Positions 56,991 through 64,000 of a DNA stretch of 64,000 nt are shown here, piece by piece (positions within the stretch are counted from its first letter, which is position 1; each line of letters opens with the position of its first letter). The DNA lies in the NCBI RefSeq assembly GCF_003432485.1, contig NZ_QVNQ01000002.1:682001-746000 (forward strand), read 5' to 3'. The translations under genes and the position numbers were made by a program. The notes under the pieces are model-generated. The model ran no database searches and had not been told where the DNA came from. It saw nothing but the letters and a program-made list of their open reading frames with translations. Origin of the DNA: Actinomadura spongiicola. Lineage in GTDB: Bacteria; Actinomycetota; Actinomycetes; Streptosporangiales; Streptosporangiaceae.

Positions 56991-57638
56991 ATGCGGGAAT
57001 CCGTGTGGGAGCGGGCCTGGGCGACGCTCGTCGCGGCGGGCGTGGAGCAACGGTTCCAGCCGGGCGACACCCTGCTTCACCAGGGTGGTCGGCCGTCGCA
57101 TGTTCTTCTTTTGCTGGCGGGCCGGGTGAAGGCGCTGCTGACCCTTCCGGACGGGCAGGTGCTGCTTCTCGCGGTTCGCGGGCCGGGTGAGCTGCTCGGA
57201 GAGATGGCGGTCCTGGACCATGACGACCGTTCGGCGACGGTCATCGCGGTCGACCCGTGTGTCACGCGCGTCCTGTCCGCGGACCGGTTCCGTTCGCTGG
57301 TGCGGTCGTCGGGTGTGGAGCAGGAGTTGCTGCGCAGGGCGATGCGGCGGCTGCGTGAAGGGGAGGAGTGGCGGGCCGAGACGGCGGCGCTGCCCGCCGG
57401 GCCCCGGGTGGTGCGGGCGCTGCTGCGGCTCGCCGTGCCCGGTGGGGACGGGCCGCCGGGGGTGGGGCTCGGCCAGTCGGAGATCGGCCAGGCGGTCGGG
57501 CTGTCCCGTGGCGTCGTCGCGGCCGAACTGGCGCGGCTCCGGGAGCAGGGCGTCGTCGCGACCGAACGTGGCCGGACCGTCATCGTCGATCTTCCGCGGC
57601 TTCGGGCCCTGGCCGCATCGGGACGCGGAAGTGTCTGA
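56991..57638 (+). CDS. Crp/Fnr-family cyclic-nucleotide-responsive regulator
   Basis: The 215 residues start with a cNMP-binding beta-roll (about 18-112: RFQPGDTLLHQGGRPSHVLL). The phosphate-binding cassette GELLGEMAVLDHDDRSATVI keeps the Glu and Arg that hold a cyclic nucleotide. The C-terminal winged helix (LGQSEIGQAVGLSRGVVAAE) should bind DNA. It sits between two cyclase-like genes, so it is the natural receptor of their product. A near-perfect palindrome overlaps its stop codon and may be its operator for the next gene. Confidence 0.9.
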   Translation: MRESVWERAWATLVAAGVEQRFQPGDTLLHQGGRPSHVLLLLAGRVKALLTLPDGQVLLLAVRGPGELLGEMAVLDHDDRSATVIAVDPCVTRVLSADRFRSLVRSSGVEQELLRRAMRRLREGEEWRAETAALPAGPRVVRALLRLAVPGGDGPPGVGLGQSEIGQAVGLSRGVVAAELARLREQGVVATERGRTVIVDLPRLRALAASGRGSV

Positions 57639-57649
57639 ATTCTGACACT
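57630..57649. promoter_or_regulatory. 20-bp palindrome, candidate Crp-type operator
   Basis: AGTGTCTGAATTCTGACACT is symmetric at 18 of 20 positions. It covers the stop codon of the Crp/Fnr gene and lies 56 bp before the second cyclase-like gene. The next 55 bp also hold a GTGGGG/CCCCAC hairpin (57673-57693). Arms resemble those of the inverted repeat at 43167. Confidence 0.55.
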
Positions 57650-57704
57650 GCGTTCCCCGAACGGTGTGCAAGGTGGGGGCATCTGTTCCCCACCAGGAGT
57701 GCCC

Positions 57705-58460
57705 ATGGATGACTTCCGCGCCGTTCTCGTCGTCGACGCCGAGAGGTTCAGCGCTCATCGCGACGCCGATCTGCCGGACGTCCATCTGGAGATCCGGCGG
57801 GTTCTGGCCGCCGCCTGCGCGGACAGCGGGCTGCGCGGCGTGTGGGACGACGTGAGGTTCATGGAGAGCACGGGCGACGGCATCCTCGCCGTCCTCCCGC
57901 ACGAGGCGGTGCCCGCGCTCATCGACCCGTTCCCGCGGCGCCTCCAGGACGCGCTGGCCGAGAGCGCCCCCCGGTTACGGGCGCGTGGGCTGCGGCTCCG
58001 GCTTCGCGTCGCCCTGCACGTCGGGCTCGTGGACGACGAACGCGTCGACGCGCCCGGCATCTCCACCGCCGTCATCGACGCCTGCCGCCTGCTCGACTCC
58101 GCGCCGTTGAGACGTGCCCTCGACCGCAGCGACCCTGAGGTCACGTTCGCCGCTCTGCTGATCTCCGCGGACCTGTTCACCGCGTACGTGCGGGGCGGAC
58201 GGAGCAGCTTGCGCGAGAGCCAGTTCGAAGAGGTCCAGGTCCAGGTGAAGCAGTACGACAGGTCCGCCTACCTCTACGTGCCCGTGCCGTCCAGGACGGA
58301 GCGGCCGGACGATGACGAACCGCCCGCCGAGGAGCGCGCCGCGCCCCCGCCCCCGCCGCCGTCGGGGACGTCCATCAGCGGCATCACGATCAGCGGCGAC
58401 GGGACGCAGAACGCCTTCGGCAACACGGTCGGCGGCGACCTGCGCCAGGACCGCCGATGA
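57705..58460 (+). CDS. Class III cyclase-like protein with C-terminal GDGTQN motif
   Basis: This 251-residue protein is similar in plan to the cyclase at 55997: metal Asp in VLVVDAERFSAHRD and in MESTGDGILAVLP, then a region with VDAPGISTAVIDACRLLDS. A Pro-rich linker (PPAEERAAPPPPPPSGTS) separates a C-terminal tail. There the motif ISGDGTQNAFGNTVGGDL (GDGTQN at 231) appears, which is repeated at the N-terminus of the next protein. ATG 57705 has CAGGAG upstream. Its stop overlaps the next start (ATGA). Confidence 0.78.
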   Translation: MDDFRAVLVVDAERFSAHRDADLPDVHLEIRRVLAAACADSGLRGVWDDVRFMESTGDGILAVLPHEAVPALIDPFPRRLQDALAESAPRLRARGLRLRLRVALHVGLVDDERVDAPGISTAVIDACRLLDSAPLRRALDRSDPEVTFAALLISADLFTAYVRGGRSSLRESQFEEVQVQVKQYDRSAYLYVPVPSRTERPDDDEPPAEERAAPPPPPPSGTSISGITISGDGTQNAFGNTVGGDLRQDRR

Positions 58461-60625
58461 CGACGATCGACGAGGTCAACGTCGTCGGCGACGGGACCCA
58501 GAACACGTTCGGCAACACCGTCTCCCGCGACCTGATCGTCAACCAGCTCAGTTTCGTGCGCGGGCGTCCTTCGATGGTCCTGTCGGAGGGGGAGATCGAC
58601 GACCGCGTCGCGGAGTACGTGCGGGCCCGCAACCACGCCGTGATCGTGGACGTTCTCGCGCGGCACCACGCGATCGCGCTCGTCGGGCCGCCGGGCGCCG
58701 GGGTGGCGACGACGGCGATCGCGGCGCTGCGGGAGTTGCGCTCCGGCATGCCGATCCGCCTGTTCTCCACCGGGGAGGACGATGTGGAGGGGATCCCGGG
58801 CGCGGAGCGCGGCTACCTCGTCCGTGCGGGCGACGAGGACGAGACGCGGCTCCGGGCCTGTCTGGAGGCGGTCCGCGCGTCCGGTGGATTCCTGTTGGTC
58901 GTGGGCACCGAGGGGGAGCAGGAGCCGTTCGCCGGGTTCCTCCCGGTGGTCGCGGTGGAGCCGCCGCCGGCGGAGGCCGTCTACCGGCGGCGCCTGGAGC
59001 GTCGGGGGTTCGGCCGGACGGGGTGGCCGGGCTGGCCCCGGGCCGGGGAACTGCTGAAGGGGGCGCTGCCGGGGGAGGCCCGCCGCCTCGCCGACCTGGT
59101 CGCGGCGGCCGGTGACGAGATCGAGGTCGAGCGGGCCTATCTCGGCTGGAAGGACCAGGTGAGCGGCTGGTTCGCCGACCATCCGGGGCTGCGGGACCAG
59201 ACGCTGCTGGTCGCCGCGGCGACGATCGCCCCGGCGGACGAGACGAGCGTGTACGGGGCCGCGCTGTCCCTCGCCCGCCAGCTCAAGATCAATGTGGAGG
59301 GCGGCGGGCTGGCGTGGTGCCCGTCCACCGGGCTGAGCGAGCTGCTCGGCGCGGACCGGGCGGACGAGGGGATCGTGTTCCGCCGGCACGGCTACGCCGA
59401 GTCGGTCCTCCGGTACGTGTGGGACGACTATCCGCTGGCGCGGATGGATTTGCTGTCCTGGTTGTCGGCGTTGCCCACCGACGAGGTGGTGGCGCTCGGT
59501 CCCGGCCTCCGGCAGAAGCTCGTGGAGGTGTTCGCCGATCTCGCCGCCGAGCACGGGGCCGCGGAGAAGATCGTCCAGATGGCGGAGGCGTGGGCGGGGG
59601 ACCGGCACCGGTCGGCGGACCTGGCGTATGTGGCGCTGGCCCGGACCTGCCTGCACCCGCTGATCGGTGGACGGGTGCGGAAGCGGCTGTACGACTGGTC
59701 CAGGTGGCGGCAGGCTCCGCAGACGTTGAAGCTGACCGTGGCGCGGGTCTGCCAGGTGCTGGGGGAGACCCATGTGACGATCGCGTTGACCCGTCTGAAA
59801 CACCTCGCGACCCACGGCAACGAGCAACTGCTCGACGAGGTCCTCGACGTGGCGAGAACACTGGCGGCGGCGCATCCGCGTGCGGTCGTCTACGCGGCCA
59901 TGGAGTGGTGCCGGACGTCGGTCGACCTGGCGTCGAACCAGGACGGTGCGCGCCGGGCGTACGCGGGGTTGCGGCTGTTGCTCGACCTGGCGCCGGCGGG
60001 GTGGACGGACGCCGTACTGAAGGTCATCGGGCATCTCGCGTGCCATCGCGGCGAGCGGATGCGGCGGGTCGCGTCGGACGCCGCGCTGGAGCTGGCGGCG
60101 CGGCATCGGGGCGCGGTGTTCGGCGCGGTGATGGCGTGGGTGGTCAACGCGGACGAGCGTCCGTACGAGGAGGCGGCCTCCCGGAAGGAGTGGGGGACGA
60201 CGCTGTTCCTGCGCCTGGCCGCCGAGCGGGACGCCGCCGGGCTCGCCGTGACGCTGACCGGCCCGGACGCGGTGGCGCCGATGGCGTGCACGCCCGCGTG
60301 GACCGCCGCGATGGCCGCCGAGACCGGGCCGGCGGCCGGATACGAGGGCTTCGCCGCGGCGCTGGGTCTCTGGCTGGACACCGCGGTGGCACGTCCGGAC
60401 CTGCGGCCATGGATCGTGTCGACGTTCGAGGCGGCGGCCGGCGGTGACCCGGTGCGGTGCGCGTTCGTGGTGGGCTTCGTCCGCGGCTGGGCAGGCACGC
60501 GCCGGTCCTGCCGGGACGTGCGGGACGACGTCCTTGTCCGGCTCCTTCACCCCACGTGGCAGCGGTTGGCGCTGGCGGGCTGGGTGTGGCTGCGGCGAAA
60601 GTTCGAGGCCATGCTCGGGTCGTGA
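58457..60625 (+). CDS. STAND-like large protein with N-terminal GDGTQN motif and degenerate P-loop
   Basis: The 722 residues begin with VNVVGDGTQNTFGNTVSRDL (motif at 11-22), the same as the tail of the preceding protein. A nucleotide-binding-like region follows, with a broken Walker A VGPPGAGVATT (Val83 in place of Lys), so ATP binding is weak or lost. The rest (about 230-700) is helical, resembling HEAT/ARM-type repeats (VARVCQVLGETHVTIALTRL, HLACHRGERMRRVASDAALE). There is no effector domain. I infer a sensor/scaffold that recruits the cyclase through the shared motif. It is the last gene of the operon, followed by a terminator. Confidence 0.65.
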   Translation: MTTIDEVNVVGDGTQNTFGNTVSRDLIVNQLSFVRGRPSMVLSEGEIDDRVAEYVRARNHAVIVDVLARHHAIALVGPPGAGVATTAIAALRELRSGMPIRLFSTGEDDVEGIPGAERGYLVRAGDEDETRLRACLEAVRASGGFLLVVGTEGEQEPFAGFLPVVAVEPPPAEAVYRRRLERRGFGRTGWPGWPRAGELLKGALPGEARRLADLVAAAGDEIEVERAYLGWKDQVSGWFADHPGLRDQTLLVAAATIAPADETSVYGAALSLARQLKINVEGGGLAWCPSTGLSELLGADRADEGIVFRRHGYAESVLRYVWDDYPLARMDLLSWLSALPTDEVVALGPGLRQKLVEVFADLAAEHGAAEKIVQMAEAWAGDRHRSADLAYVALARTCLHPLIGGRVRKRLYDWSRWRQAPQTLKLTVARVCQVLGETHVTIALTRLKHLATHGNEQLLDEVLDVARTLAAAHPRAVVYAAMEWCRTSVDLASNQDGARRAYAGLRLLLDLAPAGWTDAVLKVIGHLACHRGERMRRVASDAALELAARHRGAVFGAVMAWVVNADERPYEEAASRKEWGTTLFLRLAAERDAAGLAVTLTGPDAVAPMACTPAWTAAMAAETGPAAGYEGFAAALGLWLDTAVARPDLRPWIVSTFEAAAGGDPVRCAFVVGFVRGWAGTRRSCRDVRDDVLVRLLHPTWQRLALAGWVWLRRKFEAMLGS

Positions 60626-60676
60626 TGGCCCCGTCGCCTCTCGGCGCTTGCGGACGCGCCGAGGCGGTCACGGGAG

Positions 60677-60715
60677 AGGGTGCTTTTCGGGACGGCTCGT
60701 CCCGAAAAGCACCCT
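60677..60715. terminator. Strong bidirectional terminator
   Basis: AGGGTGCTTTTCGGGACG pairs perfectly (18 bp) with CGTCCCGAAAAGCACCCT around a 3-nt loop, between convergent genes. The AAAA/TTTT in the stem gives some U-tract character in both directions. Confidence 0.85.
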
Positions 60716-60754
60716 CGCGTTGTGCCGGTCACGTGTGCCGCGAAACCGACCGGG

Positions 60755-61819
60755 TCAGTTGGCCTGCTTGAGCGGCTTCAGGTATTTGTTGGGTTCGGCG
60801 AGCTGCTTCTCGGCGATGGTCTTGAAGAAGGCGATCCGGCTCTGCTCGTTGACCTGCCGCTTCATGACGTCGTCGACGTTGCCGGAGTTGACGATCAGGG
60901 TGCCGGGGTTCCACCAGCCCTCGGGCAGTTTCTTCCCGTCACGCCTGCTCTGGACCATCATCTCGATCGCGATGTAGCCCTTGAGCCAGTGCTCGGGGGA
61001 GGCGAGGGCGAACAGGGACCCGTCCTTGACCGCCTTCAGCGCGGCGGGCTCCAGGTCGCAGGAACCGGCGAGGAACTTGCGTCCGGTCTGCTTCTGGATC
61101 AGGGGGAGGGAAACACCGGCCTGGGCGCCGACCCCGAGGAAGCCGACGGCCCTCGGGTTGTTCTTGACGAGCGCGTTCCAGGCGTTGTAGTTGGCCGTCG
61201 GCTCCGACTTGGTGTCGAACGGCCCCTTGATGGTCAGGGTGGGACGTTCTTTCTTGACGACCTCGATGATGCCCTTGACCCGCTGTTCGAGCAGGGGCAG
61301 GCCGGGCACGGGGTTGCCGATGATGACGTCGCCCTTGCTCCCCGCCGGGACGTGCTTGACGAACTCCTCGCCGAGCCTGCGTCCGACCTCGGTGTTGCTG
61401 TTGCCGACGAACAGTGTCGTCTTCGTCCCGGGGGGCGCGGCGGCGTCCACCGCGACGGTCGGGATCTCGTTCTCCGTCGCCTGGACGAGGGGGCGCGTGA
61501 AGAGTTCGGGCGCCAGGGCCTGCAAGGCGATGCCGTCGGTGGAGCTACGGATCGCCGAACGGAACAACTCGACCTGGACGGGGCCGTTGACGCCGGTCGG
61601 CGCGGACGCGTTGAGCGTGACGTCGCCGTCGGCCGCGGCGGCGGCCTTGGCGCCGTACGCCATTTCCTGGAACGGGTTCTGCGTGGTGGTCGCGTAAATG
61701 AATCCGATCTTCAGCTTGCCGGACTTCTTCGCCTCCAAGCCGCTCGAACCGGAACCGCATCCCGCCAACGCGACGGTTCCAATCAGCACTGTGGCAAGAG
61801 TTAAGGGTCTAAACTTCAC
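60755..61819 (-). CDS. ABC-transporter substrate-binding lipoprotein, sugar type (copy 1)
   Basis: This 354-residue periplasmic-binding-protein-1-type (RbsB-like) lipoprotein starts at GTG 61819 after GAGGAGAG. The signal LTLATVLIGTVALAGC has a perfect lipobox, with Cys about residue 21. The mature protein starts KLKIGFIYATTTQNPFQEMA, the ligand-binding fold of sugar uptake systems. It differs from copy 2 at scattered positions only. The ligand could be a pentose, hexose or autoinducer-like sugar and cannot be read. The upstream ABC ATPase gene at 63775 is presumably its partner. Confidence 0.88.
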   Translation of the reverse strand: MKFRPLTLATVLIGTVALAGCGSGSSGLEAKKSGKLKIGFIYATTTQNPFQEMAYGAKAAAAADGDVTLNASAPTGVNGPVQVELFRSAIRSSTDGIALQALAPELFTRPLVQATENEIPTVAVDAAAPPGTKTTLFVGNSNTEVGRRLGEEFVKHVPAGSKGDVIIGNPVPGLPLLEQRVKGIIEVVKKERPTLTIKGPFDTKSEPTANYNAWNALVKNNPRAVGFLGVGAQAGVSLPLIQKQTGRKFLAGSCDLEPAALKAVKDGSLFALASPEHWLKGYIAIEMMVQSRRDGKKLPEGWWNPGTLIVNSGNVDDVMKRQVNEQSRIAFFKTIAEKQLAEPNKYLKPLKQAN

Positions 61820-62130
61820 GTTCGCTCTCCTCGCGGGGGTGTTCAGAGACCGTGCCTGTGGCTCTCACGCCGCCGAACCACGGCGCAGCCGACGACCGCG
61901 TACGACGATGGCGATGACGGTCGCGATAAACACCGCCGATGCCGTCCGCGGGCCGGCTGACCGGGAAGTTGAAGTATTGCAGACAGGTGATGACGACGCT
62001 CAGCAGAACGGCAGAAAACCGGCAGGCGGTCACGCAGGGCGAGCGTTGGATTGCGGAAAGCCGACAGTCGTTTTTCGGTCTCCGAATATAGAAGCGAAAG
62101 AGCGGTCGGCGGCTTGCCGCCCGAACCGCC

Positions 62131-62174
62131 ATGAGGCGTGCCGGAGCGGCTGACGCTCACCCGGCACGCCTCAT
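62131..62174 (-). terminator. Hairpin between the two binding-protein genes
   Basis: ATGAGGCGTGCCGG pairs perfectly (14 bp) with CCGGCACGCCTCAT. It lies after copy 2 in transcription order and would end or slow its transcript. Confidence 0.6.
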
Positions 62175-62314
62175 GGGCTGCGGTGAAGGGCCGGGACACG
62201 GTCCCGGGCGCTGGTACGGCTCAGACGGCGCCCCAGTAGCCGGCGAACGCGGTGCCGCCGGTCGCGGCGACGCCGAAAGTCCCGGTGTCCTTCCGTACGC
62301 TCGGCGCCGACAAA

Positions 62315-63379
62315 TCAGTTGGCCTGGTCGAGTGGCTTCAGGTACTTGTCGGGGTCGTCGAGCTGCTTATCGGCGAGGGCCTTGAAGTAGGCGTTACGGC
62401 TCTGCTCGTTGGCCTGCCGCTTCATGACCTCTTCCACGTTGCCGCCGTTGACGACCAGGGTGCCGGGGTTCCACCAGCCCTCGGGCAGCTTCTTCCCGTC
62501 GCGCTTGCTCTGGATCAGCATTTGGATCGCGATGTAGCCCTTGAGCCAGTGCTCGGGTGAGGAAAGGGCGAACAGGGACCCGTCCTTGACCGCCTTCAGC
62601 GCCGCCGGGTCGAGGTCGCAGGAACCGGCGAGGAACTTGCGTCCGGTCTGCTTTTTGATCAGGGGCAGGGAGACGCCGTCCTGGGCGCCGACGCCGAGGA
62701 AGGCGATGGCCTTCGGGTGGTTTCTGACGATCGCGTTCCAGGCGTTGAAGTTGTCGGTCGGCTCCGACTTGGCGTCGAACGGGCCCTTGATCGTCAGGGT
62801 GGGACGTTCCTTCTTGATGACGGCGATGAGCCCTTCGATGCGCTGTTCGAGCAGGTGCAGGCCGGGGATGTCGTTGCCGATGACGACCTCGCCCTTGGTG
62901 CCCGCGGGCACGTTCTTGATGAATTCCTCGCCGAGCGCGCGTCCGACTTCGGTGTTGCTGTTGCCGACGAACAGTTTCGTCTTCGTCCCGGGAGGCGCGG
63001 CGGCGTCCACGGCGACGGTCGGGATGTCGTTGTCGGCCCCCTGGTTCAGCGGACGCACGAACAGGTCGGGCGCGAGGCTCTGCAGGGCGATGCCGTCGGG
63101 GGAGCTACGGATCGCGGAGCGGAACAACTGAACCTGGACCGGTCCATTCACGCCGGTCGGCGCGGACGCGTTGAGCGTGACGTTGCCGTCGGCCGCGGCG
63201 GCGGCCTTGGCGCCGTACGCCATTTCCTGGAACGGGTTCTGCGTCGTGGTCGCGTAAATGAAGCCTAGTTTCAGCCGGCCCGACTTCTTCTCCCCCGACC
63301 CGCCCGATCCGGAACCGCATCCCGCCAACGCGACGGTTCCCATCAGCATTGTGGCCAGGGCAAAAGATCTGATCTTCAC
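62315..63379 (-). CDS. ABC-transporter substrate-binding lipoprotein, sugar type (copy 2)
   Basis: This 354-residue near-duplicate of copy 1 starts at GTG 63379; the longer frame upstream lacks a signal. Lipobox MLMGTVALAGC and mature start RLKLGFIYATTTQNPFQEMA are present. Differences from copy 1 cluster mildly in the linker (GSGSGGSGEKKS) and in ligand-facing loops (for example NQGADNDIPTV versus VQATENEIPTV), so the ligand range may differ. It is transcribed after the ABC ATPase gene but behind a hairpin at 63703, so it likely has its own promoter in its leader. Confidence 0.88.
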   Translation of the reverse strand: MKIRSFALATMLMGTVALAGCGSGSGGSGEKKSGRLKLGFIYATTTQNPFQEMAYGAKAAAAADGNVTLNASAPTGVNGPVQVQLFRSAIRSSPDGIALQSLAPDLFVRPLNQGADNDIPTVAVDAAAPPGTKTKLFVGNSNTEVGRALGEEFIKNVPAGTKGEVVIGNDIPGLHLLEQRIEGLIAVIKKERPTLTIKGPFDAKSEPTDNFNAWNAIVRNHPKAIAFLGVGAQDGVSLPLIKKQTGRKFLAGSCDLDPAALKAVKDGSLFALSSPEHWLKGYIAIQMLIQSKRDGKKLPEGWWNPGTLVVNGGNVEEVMKRQANEQSRNAYFKALADKQLDDPDKYLKPLDQAN

Positions 63380-63702
63380 GTTCGCTCTCCTCGCGGGGTG
63401 TGCAGAGACCGGGCCTGTCGCTCCCACGCCGCCGACCGCGGCGCAGCAGGCCGTCGCGTGCGGCGGTGGCGAGAAGGACATCGCCGGTGCCGCACACGCT
63501 CCAGTTGGCCGGGAGGTTGAAGTATTGCAGACCGTTGCCGGCGACGCTCAACGGAACCGCAGCTTGACGGCCGATGGTCACTCAGCGCGAGTGCCGGATC
63601 GCGGAATGCGCGTCCATTCATCTTCGGACTTTCGAGCGAAAGAACGGTTTGTCGCGGGCCGTTCGCGCCGCCATGAGGCGAGCGGCCCGAAGCGGGCGGC
63701 CG

Positions 63703-63745
63703 TGAGGCGTGCCGGGTCGGACGAGCTCCGATCCGGCACGCCTCA
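63703..63745 (-). terminator. Hairpin after the ABC ATPase gene
   Basis: TGAGGCGTGCCGG pairs with CCGGCACGCCTCA (13 bp), and the stem extends with GTCGGA/TCCGAT (one wobble). It is nearly the same element as at 62131. Confidence 0.65.
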
Positions 63746-63774
63746 GGGACTGCCGTGGTCCGGTGCGGGCGGGG

Positions 63775-64000
63775 TCAGTTCCCGTTGCCCGTGTTGGAGA
63801 TCCGGACGATGGTGTGCTGGTCCAGGTCCGAGCCCGACAGGTGGGCGACGACCCGGCCGCGGTGGAAGACCAGGACGCGGTCGCAGGCGGTGGTCAGCTC
63901 CTCCAGGTCGGTGGAGGCGAGCAGGACCACGGCCCCGTCGTCGGCGGCGGTCCGGATGAGGTCGTGGATCTCGGCCTTGGCGCCGACGTCCACCCCCCGG
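63775..64000 (-). CDS. Sugar ABC transporter ATP-binding protein, C-terminal end (partial)
   Basis: The frame runs off the right edge, and only about 75 C-terminal codons are visible. RGVDVGAKAEIHDLI-type sequence (here GGVDVGAKAEIHDL), then VVLLASTDLEELTTACDRVL and VFHRGRVV, is the end of the second ABC domain of RbsA/MglA-like ATPases: the region after Walker B, the H-loop position (here Ser-Thr-Asp, STDLEEL, in place of His, as usual in RbsA second domains) and the C-terminal strand. It is the likely energy unit for the two binding proteins downstream. Confidence 0.75.
   Translation of the reverse strand, partial: RGVDVGAKAEIHDLIRTAADDGAVVLLASTDLEELTTACDRVLVFHRGRVVAHLSGSDLDQHTIVRISNTGNGN

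Larger units (their letters stand above)
60755..63700. repeat. Tandem duplication of the binding-protein gene and leader
   Basis: Two units, each of a binding-protein gene and about 310 bp of leader, lie head to tail (60755-62130 and 62315-63700). The genes are closely similar. The leaders share the 15-bp CTGCAATACTTCAAC (minus strand; 61968-61982 and 63516-63530) and CGAGGAGAGCGAACGTG at the start. The rest of the leaders has diverged more than the genes. Each unit ends at a GAGGCGTGCCGG hairpin. Confidence 0.85.

Overview
The window is a stretch of chromosome from a high-GC actinomycete. The gene set and style fit a filamentous family such as the Thermomonosporaceae or Streptomycetaceae, but that placement is inferred from gene content, not from a search. 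Supporting signs are the prfB / ftsE-ftsX / smpB / ssrA block in actinobacterial order, a 180-kDa class NAD-glutamate dehydrogenase, TAnnnT boxes about 6 nt before start codons (leaderless promoters), and many STAND/TPR proteins.

Layout. Positions 1-9 kb hold metabolism: the end of an RpiR-type regulator and murQ (cell-wall sugar recycling), a frameshifted HAD hydrolase, a DUF6912-like protein, pruA, a second HAD protein, acetoacetate-CoA ligase and a membrane Ser/Thr kinase. Positions 9-14 kb hold the very large NAD-glutamate dehydrogenase, followed by a near-perfect 180-bp tandem duplication. Positions 14-24.7 kb are the conserved core: prfB flanked by two related lipoproteins, a small zinc-ribbon membrane protein, ftsE, ftsX, an S41 peptidase, smpB, a penicillin-binding-protein relative that has lost its catalytic motifs, and tmRNA (ssrA). 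The next kilobase is tandem repeats without convincing genes. Positions 25.8-39.2 kb are mixed: Nudix, a secreted crystallin-like protein, a divergent NAD-dependent DNA ligase, a winged-helix regulator, a STAS protein, Ppx/GppA, a three-gene minus-strand group with an SRPBCC protein and an 11-residue-repeat protein, an FMN reductase, a carboxylate-amine ligase, an iron-redox / methyltransferase / CDGSH cassette and a GNAT.

Positions 39.2-60.7 kb are the striking part, an island of signalling and probable conflict-system genes. Two FxsB-type radical SAM/SPASM peptide maturases each face, tail to tail, a STAND ATPase with TPRs. Between them lie an nSTAND-TPR protein, an MFS transporter in visibly AT-richer DNA, and a VMAP / MoxR ATPase / vWA operon in which the vWA protein is fused to the same STAND-TPR module. 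Last comes an operon of two class III cyclase-like proteins around a Crp/Fnr regulator, ending with a large protein whose P-loop is degenerate. The second cyclase ends, and the last protein begins, with the same GDGTQN.FGNTV motif, the arrangement expected of an amyloid-type or other homotypic signalling pair. Two short ORFs share an RGFDN segment and are candidate peptide substrates or leaders.

Positions 60.7-64 kb carry a tandemly duplicated sugar-type ABC substrate-binding lipoprotein gene, each copy with its own leader and hairpin, behind a partial ABC ATPase gene.
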